From assembly GCA_021845555.1 (NCBI GenBank), contig JAJZVS010000069.1, forward strand, positions 1 to 12,616: DNA of 12,616 bases, written 5' to 3'. Below are positions 6,036-12,616 of the stretch, in pieces. A program made the position numbers and the translations under genes. The DNA is from Pseudomonadota bacterium (GTDB taxonomy: Bacteria; Pseudomonadota; Alphaproteobacteria; Acetobacterales; Acetobacteraceae). A model generated the notes under the pieces. That model ran no database searches and was not told the origin of the DNA. It saw nothing but the letters and a program-made list of their open reading frames with translations. Positions within the stretch are counted from its first letter, which is position 1; each line of letters opens with the position of its first letter.

Positions 6036-7471
6036 GCCGCCGACCCCGCGCGCTTGCCGGCCGCGGTCTGCAACGCGGCCAGTTCGCCCGGCAGCGTCCC
6101 CGCCCATTGGGTGATGTTGCCCGCGCCCAGGCAGACCACGATGTCGCCCGGCCGGGCGATCGCGAACACCATCTCGGCCAGCCGCCCGGGGGACGGCAGC
6201 GGCACCACCGAGCGGTGGCCGCGCGCGCGCAGCCCCTCCACCAGCGCGTCGCGGTTGACGCCCGGGATCGGTGCCTCGCCGGCCGGATAGACATCGGCCA
6301 CGATCACCGTGCCGGCGTCGTTCATGCAGGTGCAGAACTCGGCGAACAGCGAATGGAGCCGCGTGTAGCGGTGCGGCTGCACCACCGCGATCACGTTCTG
6401 GGCCCCCGACTGGCGCGCCGCCTTCAGCACCGCGGCGATCTCCACCGGATGGTGGCCGTAGTCGTCGATGATGGTGATGCCGCCGGCCTCGCCGGTCTTG
6501 GTGAAGCGCCGCTTCACGCCGCGGAAAGCGGCGAAGGCGCTACGCAGCGTGTCGTCGTCGATCATCATCTCGACGCCGATCGCCACCGCCGCCAGGGCGT
6601 TCTGCACGTTGTGGTTGCCGAGCATCGGCAACCGGAACGGCCCCATGCGGCGGGAGCGGTTGTGGATGCGGTCGGAGACCGTCACCTCGAACGTCACGCC
6701 GCGCGGATCGGGGATCACCCGCTCGGCCCGCACGTCGGCCTGCGGGCTGAACCCGTAGGTGATGATGCGCCGGTCCGACAGGCGCGGGATCATCTCCTGC
6801 ACCGCCGGATGATCGAGGCACAGCACGGCGAAGCCGTAGAACGGGATGTTGCCGACGAACTGGTCGTAGGCGGCGACCATCGCCTCCGGCGTGCCCCAGT
6901 GATCGAGATGCTCGGGGTCCATGTTGGTGACCACCGCGATCACCGCGGGCAGGCGCAGGAACGATCCGTCGCTCTCGTCGGCCTCCACCACCATCCACTC
7001 GCCCGCGCCCATGCGGGTGTTCGACCCGTAGGCGTTGACGATGCCGCCGTTGATCACTGTGGGATCGAGCTTCGCGGTTTCCAGCACCGCGGCGATCAGG
7101 CTGGTGGTGGTGGTCTTGCCGTGCGTGCCGCCGACCGCGATCGACCATTTCAGCCGCATCAGCTCGGCCAGCATCTCCGCGCGCCGCACCACCGGAATGA
7201 ACCGCGCGCGCGCCGCCAGCACTTCCGGGTTGTCGCGCTTCACCGCCGAGGACACCACCACCACCTGGGCGGCGCCCAGATTCGCCGCGTCGTGGCCGAT
7301 GGCGACCGGGATGCCGGCCTCGCGCAGCCGGCGCACATTGGCGGACTCGGCGATGTCGCTGCCCTGCACGCTGTAGCCGAGCGTGTGCAGCACCTCGGCG
7401 ATGCCCGACATGCCGATGCCGCCGATGCCGACGAAATGGATCGTGCCGATCGACAGCGGCAGGGCTCTCAT
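6032..7471 (-). CDS. murC: UDP-N-acetylmuramate--L-alanine ligase
   Basis: MurC is the ATP-dependent ligase that adds the first residue, L-alanine, to UDP-MurNAc in the cytoplasm. The 479-residue product has the Mur ligase layout. An N-terminal nucleotide fold carries the MurC signature VGIGGIGMSGIAE (14-26). The central ATPase has the P-loop GTHGKTTTT (115-123), EADESDGSF (163-171) and NMDPEHLDHW (183-192). The C-terminal domain has DDYGHHPVEI (336-345), QPHRYTR (365-371) and LGAGNI (448-453). GGAG lies 7 nt before the ATG, which overlaps the murG stop as ATGA. The stop overlaps the murB start in the same way. Confidence 0.98.
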   Translation of the reverse strand: MRALPLSIGTIHFVGIGGIGMSGIAEVLHTLGYSVQGSDIAESANVRRLREAGIPVAIGHDAANLGAAQVVVVSSAVKRDNPEVLAARARFIPVVRRAEMLAELMRLKWSIAVGGTHGKTTTTSLIAAVLETAKLDPTVINGGIVNAYGSNTRMGAGEWMVVEADESDGSFLRLPAVIAVVTNMDPEHLDHWGTPEAMVAAYDQFVGNIPFYGFAVLCLDHPAVQEMIPRLSDRRIITYGFSPQADVRAERVIPDPRGVTFEVTVSDRIHNRSRRMGPFRLPMLGNHNVQNALAAVAIGVEMMIDDDTLRSAFAAFRGVKRRFTKTGEAGGITIIDDYGHHPVEIAAVLKAARQSGAQNVIAVVQPHRYTRLHSLFAEFCTCMNDAGTVIVADVYPAGEAPIPGVNRDALVEGLRARGHRSVVPLPSPGRLAEMVFAIARPGDIVVCLGAGNITQWAGTLPGELAALQTAAGKRAGSAA

Positions 7472-8619
7472 GCGCGGTCTCCGGCGCGCGGCGCGGCCGT
7501 GGCGCCCGCCTCCGCGCGCGAGAAGGAGCAGACCAGATCGGCGAGCCGCCGCGCCGCGTCCGCCGCCGCGGCGCCGCGCGCCGCCGCCGCCATGTCGCGC
7601 AGGTGCACCGGCGCGCCGAGCAGGGCGGCGAGTTCCGCGCTCAGCCGCGCGGCGGTGAAGTCGGGCTGGGAAATCGCCTCCGCGCCGCCGGCCGCCACCA
7701 GCGCCAGCGCGTTCGCCTGCTGGTGATCGTCGATCGCGCCCGGCAGCGGCACCAGAAGCGCCGGCCTGCCCGCCACGGCCAGTTCCGCCACCGTCGATGC
7801 CCCGGCGCGCGCGATCACCAGATGCGCCCCGGCCAGCCGCGCCGCGACATCGGCGAAGAACGGCGCGAGCTCGGCGGCGATGCCGGAGGCGGCGTAGGCG
7901 GCGCGCACCCGGTCCAGATCCTCCGCCCGGCATTGCTGCACGACATCGAGCCGGGTCCGCAATGCTTCCGGCAGCGCCGCGAGCGCTTCCGGCACCACGT
8001 CGCTGAACACGCGCGCGCCGAGCGAGCCGCCGAGCACGAGCAGGCGCAGCCGTCCCTCCGGTTCCGGCGCCGCGTAGCCGGCATCGAACAGCGCCGCGAG
8101 CGCCGGGCGCACCGGCAGGCCGGTGACCTCGGTGGCCACGCCCTCGGGCACGCGGGTCGTGGCGGCGAAGCTCAGCGCCAGACAGGCGGCGTGGCGCGCC
8201 AGGAAGCGGTTCGCCCGGCCCAGCACCGCGTTCTGCTCATGCAGCACCACCGGCGGTCCGTTGCGCAGCAGCCGCGCCGCCAGCACCGGCGGCACCGAGG
8301 GATAGCCGCCGAACCCGACCACCGCCGTCGCGTCCAGCCGCGCCAGCAGCGTGCGCGCGCGCACCACGCCGGACGCCAGCGCCACCAGCGCCCGCGCCGC
8401 GCGCCAGGGGCCGCGACCGGCCAGGCCCGCGCCCGGCAGCACATAGCGTTCCCGCGCCGCCAGCGTCGGGCTGCCGAGCGCGCCGGAGCGCGCGTCGGTC
8501 ATCAGCACCACGCGCAAGCCGCGGCGGACGAGTTCCGCCGCCAGCGCCTCGGCCGGGAACAGGTGTCCGCCGGTCCCGCCGGCCGCGATCACCACCGGGC
8601 GCACCGCCGGCCCCCTCAT
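7468..8619 (-). CDS. murG: UDP-GlcNAc:lipid I N-acetylglucosaminyltransferase MurG
   Basis: MurG is a GT-B, GT28-family enzyme at the inner face of the membrane. It transfers GlcNAc from UDP-GlcNAc to lipid I, giving lipid II. The 383-residue product has the G-loop AAGGTGGHLFPA (12-23), GFGGYPSVP (102-110), HEQNAVLGRANR (127-138), the second G-loop LGGSLGARVFSDVVP (196-210), the donor-site motif RAGASTVAE (271-279) and the DDHQQANA motif (297-304). The ATG at 8619 is chosen because GAGGGG sits 6 nt upstream. Two other ATGs at 8633 and 8647, in a 14-bp tandem repeat, are out of frame. The stop overlaps the murC start (ATGA). An Ala-rich tail of about 20 residues follows the family core. Confidence 0.96.
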   Translation of the reverse strand: MRGPAVRPVVIAAGGTGGHLFPAEALAAELVRRGLRVVLMTDARSGALGSPTLAARERYVLPGAGLAGRGPWRAARALVALASGVVRARTLLARLDATAVVGFGGYPSVPPVLAARLLRNGPPVVLHEQNAVLGRANRFLARHAACLALSFAATTRVPEGVATEVTGLPVRPALAALFDAGYAAPEPEGRLRLLVLGGSLGARVFSDVVPEALAALPEALRTRLDVVQQCRAEDLDRVRAAYAASGIAAELAPFFADVAARLAGAHLVIARAGASTVAELAVAGRPALLVPLPGAIDDHQQANALALVAAGGAEAISQPDFTAARLSAELAALLGAPVHLRDMAAAARGAAAADAARRLADLVCSFSRAEAGATAAPRAGDRA

Positions 8620-8647
8620 CGCCAGCCCCTCATCGCCAGCCCCTCAT
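8612..8647 (-). repeat. 14-bp tandem repeat of start/stop overlaps between ftsW and murG
   Basis: On the minus strand the unit ATGAGGGGCTGGCG occurs twice in perfect copies (8647-8634 and 8633-8620). It is followed by a third partial copy, ATGAGGGG (8619-8612), whose ATG is the murG start. Each full unit plus the next four bases reads ATG AGG GGC TGG CGA TGA, a five-residue ORF (MRGWR; 8647-8630 and 8633-8616). Its stop overlaps the next unit's ATG as ATGA. The first ATG overlaps the ftsW stop the same way and has GGAG 7 nt upstream. Each unit supplies GAGGGG 6 nt before the next ATG. Translation of the five-residue ORFs is inferred; the repeat itself is seen directly. Confidence 0.9.
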
Positions 8648-9762
8648 GATCCGTCTCCGCGCGCGCGCCGTCGGGTAAGCGCGAGCAGCATGCCGATCCC
8701 CAGCGCCACCGCCATCACCGAGGAGCCGCCATAGGAAATGAACGGCAGCGTCATCCCCTTGGTGGGGATCAGTTCCAGCGAGGAGGCCATGTTGACGAAA
8801 GCCTGCAAGCCGAACCCCACCAGCAGTCCGCTGCACGCGAGCAGGGTGAAACGGTCGGTCTCGGACAGCAGCCGCAGCAGCCCGCGCAGCACGATGAAGG
8901 CGAACACCGCGATGATGATGGCGCAGACGATCAGGCCGAATTCCTCCCCGGCCACCGCGAACACGAAATCGGCATGCGCGTCGGGCAGGATGTCCTTGAT
9001 CCGCCCCTCGCCCGGGCCGCGCCCCAGCAACCCGCCGTTGCCGAACGCCTCCAGCGCGGTGGTGACCTGATAGGTGTTGGCCCCGTGCGGGTGCAGGAAT
9101 TCGGCCACCCGCGCCTGCACATGGGCGAACATCAGATAGGCGCCGACCGCGCCGGCGCCCATCAGCACCACGCCGACCGCGACGAAGAACAGGTTGAGCC
9201 CGTCGATGAAGAACTGGGCGAACAGCACCGCGGTGATGACCGCGGTCATGCCCACGTCCGGCTGCTCCTTCAGCAGCAGCACGATCAGCAGGTAGATCCC
9301 GCCGGCGATCAGCCCACCGGGGAACCGCGCGGTGCGCTTTGATTCCGCCAGCAACCAGGCGGTGACCACGGCGAAGCAGGGCTTGAGGAACTCGCTCGGC
9401 TGCACGGCGAAACCCGGCAGCGCGATCCAGCGCCGCGCGCCCAGGATCTGCACGCCGATCACCAGCGTCGCCGCCGTCATCAGCAGCGCGACCAGGCCGC
9501 CCGCCAAGGCGAGCCGGCGGATGTCGCGCGGGGACAGCAACGACACGCCGATGACGGTCAGCCCGCCGATCGCCAGGAACAGGACCTGCTTGATGATCAG
9601 CGTGTCGCGCCCGTCGCCCAGCCGTTCCGCCACCGACGGGCTGGAGGCCAGCACCAGGATGTAGCCGAAGCCGAGCAGCACCCCGATGGCGCCGAGCGTC
9701 CAGCGATCGACGGTCCACCACCAGCGGCCCAGGACGGAGTTATCGGCACGCGAGACCGGCAT
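8644..9762 (-). CDS. ftsW: septal peptidoglycan glycosyltransferase FtsW (SEDS family)
   Basis: FtsW is the polytopic SEDS polymerase that links lipid II into glycan strands at the septum with its partner penicillin-binding protein. The 372-residue product has about ten hydrophobic segments. Family motifs include QPSEFLKP (121-128), KEQPDVGMT (165-173), HADFVFAVAGEEFG (263-276) and the late signature SSLELIPTKGMTLPFISYGG (327-346). D265 matches the essential aspartate of E. coli FtsW (D297). The start at 9762 shares one base with the murD stop (TGATG) and has GGAGG 7 nt upstream. RodA is a homologue, but position between murD and murG makes FtsW the clear choice. The stop overlaps the first ATG of the 14-bp repeat that leads into murG. 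Confidence 0.97.
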   Translation of the reverse strand: MPVSRADNSVLGRWWWTVDRWTLGAIGVLLGFGYILVLASSPSVAERLGDGRDTLIIKQVLFLAIGGLTVIGVSLLSPRDIRRLALAGGLVALLMTAATLVIGVQILGARRWIALPGFAVQPSEFLKPCFAVVTAWLLAESKRTARFPGGLIAGGIYLLIVLLLKEQPDVGMTAVITAVLFAQFFIDGLNLFFVAVGVVLMGAGAVGAYLMFAHVQARVAEFLHPHGANTYQVTTALEAFGNGGLLGRGPGEGRIKDILPDAHADFVFAVAGEEFGLIVCAIIIAVFAFIVLRGLLRLLSETDRFTLLACSGLLVGFGLQAFVNMASSLELIPTKGMTLPFISYGGSSVMAVALGIGMLLALTRRRARGDGS

Positions 9763-11198
9763 CAGGCCGCCTCCCCCTGGCTGTGCGTGGCGGACGGGGC
9801 GGCCTCGAGGCGCGCGGCGAGAGCGGCGAACCGCTCGCCGCGCGCCTCGAAGCCGGAGAACTGGTCGAAGCTGGCGCAGGCGGGCGAGAGCAGCACCACC
9901 GGCGCGGCGCGCGCGCTTGCCTGCGCGAAGGCTTCCGGCACCGCGGCTTCCAGCGTGCCGGCGATACGGTGCGCCACGCCGGCGGCGGCGAGGGTCTCGG
10001 CCAGGACCGGCGCATCGCGCCCGATCAGCAGCGCGAAGGCGATGCGCGGGAAGAACGGCGCCAGCGCGGCGATGCCGCCCGCCTTGGCCTGTCCGCCGGC
10101 GATCCACACGAGGCGCGGATAGCAGCCGAGCGCGCGGGCGGCGGCGTCCGCGTTGGTGGCCTTGCTGTCGTTGACGAACGCCACGCCGCCGATCGTCGCC
10201 ACTTTCTGCTGGCGGTGCGGCAGCCCCGGGAAGCGCGCGATCCCGCGCGCGATCGCCGCGCGCCCGACGCCGAGGAACCCGGCGATCGCCGCCGCCGCCG
10301 CCGCGTTCTGCGCGTTGTGCGCGCCGGGCAGGGCAGGGGCCTCGGCCATCGCCAGCAGCGCTCCCGCGGCGTCGGTCAGCACGCCGTCCACGCAGCGGAC
10401 CTCGCCGGAACCGTCGCCCGAGACCGTCACGCGCCGCGCCGGACGCGTGCCGAGCCAGGCGGCGAGGCGGCGGGAGCCCGCGTCCTCGATCCCCGTCACC
10501 GCGAGGCAGGCGTCGGTCTGGCGGGCAAAGATCGCCCGCTTGGCGGTTTCGTATCCCGCCATGTCGCCGTGCCGGTCCAGGTGGTCGGGCGAAAGATTGA
10601 GCATCGCCGCGGCATCGAAGCGCATGGTTTCGAGTCGCTCCAACATGTAGCTGGACATTTCCAGCACATAGACACCCTCGTCCCCCAGCAGCGGCAGGGC
10701 GAGCGCGGCCGGGCCGAGGTTGCCGCCCGCCGCGACCGGCACGCCGGCGCCGTCCAGGATGTGGGCGAGCAGGGCGGTGGTGGTGGATTTGCCGTTGGTG
10801 CCGGTGATGCCGACGAAGCGCGCGGCCGATCCCGCCGCGCGCACGGCGCGGAACAGCAGCTCGGCGTCCGACAGGATCGGCACGCCGGCTTCGCGTGCCC
10901 GCTCGGCCGCCGGGTGCGGCGCCGGCAGGCGGTGCGGGATGCCGGGGGAGAGGATCAGCGCATCGAACGGGAATCCGGTCGCGGCCAGCGGGTTGCGCAG
11001 GATCAGCGTGCCGGGCCCCCTCACCCCTCCCTCTCCCCCTGGCGGGGGAGAGGGGGAAGTGGTCGGGGCATCGTCCCAGGCGACGACATCCGCCCCCATC
11101 GCGGCGAGCGCGCGGGCGGCGGGCAGGCCGTTGCGGCCGAGCCCGACCACCGCGAAGCGCGCGCCGGCGAACAGGTCGGGGGGGAACGCGCCGCTCAT
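9762..11198 (-). CDS. murD: UDP-N-acetylmuramoylalanine--D-glutamate ligase
   Basis: MurD is the cytoplasmic ligase that adds D-glutamate to UDP-MurNAc-L-alanine. The 478-residue product has an N-terminal nucleotide fold (FAVVGLGRNG, 15-24, and LILSPGIP, 81-88). The P-loop is GITGTNGKSTTT (130-141), followed by NLSPDHLDRHG (201-211) and K220, which matches the carbamylated lysine of E. coli MurD. The C-terminal domain has GLPHRQ (325-330), NDSKATN (343-349) and LLSPACASFDQF (436-447). The start overlaps the mraY stop as ATGA; no strong Shine-Dalgarno sequence is visible. Residues of about 45-62 (TTSPSPPPGGEGGVRGPG) are unlike MurD and are encoded by a palindromic repeat. They lie in a loop after the second strand of the N-terminal domain, away from the ATP site. 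The frame is intact, so the enzyme is probably active. Confidence 0.97.
   Translation of the reverse strand: MSGAFPPDLFAGARFAVVGLGRNGLPAARALAAMGADVVAWDDAPTTSPSPPPGGEGGVRGPGTLILRNPLAATGFPFDALILSPGIPHRLPAPHPAAERAREAGVPILSDAELLFRAVRAAGSAARFVGITGTNGKSTTTALLAHILDGAGVPVAAGGNLGPAALALPLLGDEGVYVLEMSSYMLERLETMRFDAAAMLNLSPDHLDRHGDMAGYETAKRAIFARQTDACLAVTGIEDAGSRRLAAWLGTRPARRVTVSGDGSGEVRCVDGVLTDAAGALLAMAEAPALPGAHNAQNAAAAAAIAGFLGVGRAAIARGIARFPGLPHRQQKVATIGGVAFVNDSKATNADAAARALGCYPRLVWIAGGQAKAGGIAALAPFFPRIAFALLIGRDAPVLAETLAAAGVAHRIAGTLEAAVPEAFAQASARAAPVVLLSPACASFDQFSGFEARGERFAALAARLEAAPSATHSQGEAA
11015..11060. repeat. GC-rich palindromic element in frame inside murD
   Basis: The segment contains a perfect 11-bp inverted repeat, CCCTCTCCCCC at 11029-11039 pairing with GGGGGAGAGGG at 11044-11054, around a TGGC loop. 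A CCCCTCACCCCT-type flank lies on the left. From memory, palindromes of this style are dispersed, mostly intergenic, repeats in many high-GC proteobacterial genomes. Here it lies in the coding region and is read as a Pro/Gly-rich stretch (about residues 47-61) without breaking the frame. Exact boundaries are uncertain. Confidence 0.65.
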
Positions 11199-12283
11199 CG
11201 GATCTTCAACGTCGCCAGCCCGACCAGGGCGAGGATCATCGAGATGATCCAGAACCGGATCACGATGGTGGGTTCGGCCCAGCCCTTCTTCTCGAAATGG
11301 TGGTGCAGCGGCGCCATCAGGAACACGCGCTGGCCGGTGCGCTTGAACCAGAACACCTGGATGATGACCGAGACGGTCTCCACCACGAACAGCCCGCCGA
11401 CGATCGCCAGCACGATCTCGTTCTTGGTCACCACCGCGACCGCGCCCAGCGCGCCACCCAGCGCGAGCGAGCCGGTATCGCCCATGAACACCGCCGCCGG
11501 CGGCGCGTTGAACCACAGGAAACCCAGCCCGGCGCCGATCAGCGCCGAGCAGAACACCGCGAGCTCGCCCGCGCCGGGCACCGGATGCAGCTGCAAGTAG
11601 TCGGCGAACACGTGATTGCCGACCAGATAGGCGATCAGCGCGAACACCCCGGCGGCGATGATCGAGGGCACGATCGCCAGCCCGTCCAGCCCGTCGGTCA
11701 GGTTCACCGCGTTCGAACTGCCCATCATCACCAGCGCGCCGAACGCCGGGAATCCCCAGCCGAGCGGGATCAGCAGATTCTTGAACACCGGCAGGGCAAG
11801 CGCGTCGCCGAGGTTGCCGTCGGTCGTGTGCATGATCCAGGCCGAGGCGACCAGTCCGATCGCCGCCTGACCGATCAGTTTCAGCCGCCCGGCCAGGCCC
11901 TTGTGGCTGTGCCGCGACAGTTTCAGCCAGTCGTCGACGAAGCCGAGCAGGCCGTAGCCGAAGGTCACGCCCATCACCGCCCAGATGTAGCGGTTACGCA
12001 GATCGACCCAGAGCACCGTGGCGCCGAAGGTGGCGAGCAGGATCAGCATCCCGCCCATGGTCGGCGTGCCGGCCTTCTCGATCAGGTGCCGCGCCGGCCC
12101 GTCGGCGCGGATCGGCTGGCCCTGGCGCTGGGTGCGGCGCAGCCAGCGGATCAGGCCGGGGCCGATCACGAAGCTCAGCAGCAGCGCGGTCAGGCAGGCG
12201 CCGCCCGAGCGGAAGGTGATGTAGTGCAGGACGTTGAACACCGACACGTCGTGCGTCAGCGGCCGGGCGAGGGCGAACAGCAT
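11195..12283 (-). CDS. mraY: phospho-N-acetylmuramoyl-pentapeptide transferase MraY
   Basis: MraY is the polytopic membrane enzyme that moves phospho-MurNAc-pentapeptide from UDP to undecaprenyl phosphate, making lipid I. The 362-residue product is of usual length with about ten membrane segments. Motifs are KAGTPTMGG (70-78), the aspartate pair D117-D118 in GFVDDWLK, NAVNLTDGLDGLAI (191-204), D269 in FMGDTGSLALGG, and the histidine motif PLHHHFEKKGW (325-335). The start at 12283 shares one base with the murF stop (TGATG) and has GGAG 8 nt upstream. An open frame continues up to 12457, but it lies inside murF and has no MraY character. The stop overlaps the murD start. Confidence 0.98.
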   Translation of the reverse strand: MLFALARPLTHDVSVFNVLHYITFRSGGACLTALLLSFVIGPGLIRWLRRTQRQGQPIRADGPARHLIEKAGTPTMGGMLILLATFGATVLWVDLRNRYIWAVMGVTFGYGLLGFVDDWLKLSRHSHKGLAGRLKLIGQAAIGLVASAWIMHTTDGNLGDALALPVFKNLLIPLGWGFPAFGALVMMGSSNAVNLTDGLDGLAIVPSIIAAGVFALIAYLVGNHVFADYLQLHPVPGAGELAVFCSALIGAGLGFLWFNAPPAAVFMGDTGSLALGGALGAVAVVTKNEIVLAIVGGLFVVETVSVIIQVFWFKRTGQRVFLMAPLHHHFEKKGWAEPTIVIRFWIISMILALVGLATLKIR

Positions 12284-12616
12284 CAGACAGGCTCCGCAAG
12301 ACGGCCGAGCGCGGAGACCACCAGCCGCATGCGGCTGCCGAGACTGCCCTTGACCAGGATGGTATCCCCCGGACGGATCGCGGAGGCGACGATCCCGGCC
12401 AGCGCCGCCGAGTCGGGCGCATGCACGACGGGCAGGGTGGGCGGGAGCGCGGCGCACAGATGGCGCATCAGCTCCCCGCAGGCAAATACGCAGGTGGCCG
12501 CCGCGATCACATCCGGCGCGAGCGCGGCGTGCTCGGCCGGACCCGCTTGCCCGAGTTCCAGCATGTCGCCCAGCACCGCGATCCGCCGGCCCGGTTGCAG
12601 CGCCAGCACCGCGAGC
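12283..12616 (-). CDS. murF: MurF, C-terminal part (cut by the window edge)
   Basis: MurF is the ligase that adds D-Ala-D-Ala to UDP-MurNAc-tripeptide, completing the pentapeptide precursor. Only the last 110 residues are inside the window, covering much of the C-terminal Mur ligase domain. Family marks are RIAVLGDMLELG near the beginning and ILVKGSLGSRM near the end. The 5' part, including the P-loop, lies beyond the right edge. The GTG at 12609 is an internal valine codon, not a start. The stop TGA shares a base with the mraY ATG. MurF is preferred over MurE because of the GDMLELG motif and its place directly before mraY. Confidence 0.93.
   Translation of the reverse strand, partial: LAVLALQPGRRIAVLGDMLELGQAGPAEHAALAPDVIAAATCVFACGELMRHLCAALPPTLPVVHAPDSAALAGIVASAIRPGDTILVKGSLGSRMRLVVSALGRLAEPV

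Noticed and set aside
5095..6294. Upstream extension of the ddl frame through murB into murC
   Set aside because: The Ddl family starts at MTRVAVLYGG (5094), supported by GGAG and an ATGA overlap; the extension is Arg-rich out-of-phase sequence.
8630..9721. Minus-strand frame of 363 codons in another phase of ftsW, ending MRGWR
   Set aside because: Only its last five codons matter, as part of the 14-bp repeat. The rest is an out-of-phase reading of ftsW with no membrane pattern.
11199..11516. Upstream extension of the murD frame into mraY
   Set aside because: MurD homology begins at MSGAFPP (11198), where ATG overlaps the mraY stop. The extension lies inside mraY. The same reasoning removes the extensions of ftsW, mraY, murB and ftsQ.
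1..12616. A novel defence, mobile or secondary-metabolism system
   Set aside because: All long coding regions are recognised dcw genes in standard order on one strand. There are no transposases, integrases, tRNAs, CRISPR spacers or foreign composition.

Overview
The window is an uninterrupted run of the division and cell wall (dcw) cluster, entirely on the minus strand. Base composition is very GC-rich (roughly 70 % by eye). Gene order, the very long FtsZ linker with a C-terminal LEIPTFLRR tail, and the MurB and Ddl sequence types all point to an alphaproteobacterium, most likely Rhodospirillales/Acetobacteraceae. That placement is from protein style and synteny only.

Reading in the direction of transcription (right to left) the genes are: murF (3' part only, cut by the right window edge), mraY, murD, ftsW, murG, murC, murB, ddl, ftsQ, ftsA and ftsZ. 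They supply the last cytoplasmic steps of peptidoglycan precursor synthesis (MurB, C, D, F and Ddl), the membrane lipid steps (MraY, MurG), the septal polymerase (FtsW) and the divisome scaffold (FtsQ, FtsA, FtsZ). A perfect 11-bp hairpin about 90 nt after the ftsZ stop looks like the end of the operon. Beyond it, at the left edge, is the first ~24 codons of another minus-strand reading frame, unidentified by sequence; lpxC would be expected there by synteny.

The content is textbook, but the way the genes are joined is not quite. Seven of the ten junctions are direct ATGA or TGATG stop/start overlaps. The three junctions with a real gap (ftsW-murG, ftsQ-ftsA, ftsA-ftsZ) are each bridged exactly by one or more tiny ORFs that overlap the upstream stop and the downstream start. 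The ftsW-murG bridge is a 14-bp tandem repeat in which each unit is a five-codon ORF (MRGWR) carrying its own Shine-Dalgarno-like GAGGGG. The ftsA-ftsZ bridge is a 26-codon ORF with a good ribosome binding site. On paper a ribosome could pass from murF to ftsZ by termination-reinitiation at every junction.

Other points of note are a GC-rich palindromic element lying in frame inside the N-terminal domain of murD, and a cluster of three GANTC (CcrM-type methylation) sites at the ftsZ 5' end. No RNA genes, insertion sequences, CRISPR arrays or phage genes were seen, and no gene-free stretch exceeds 300 bases. I see no new multi-gene system here.
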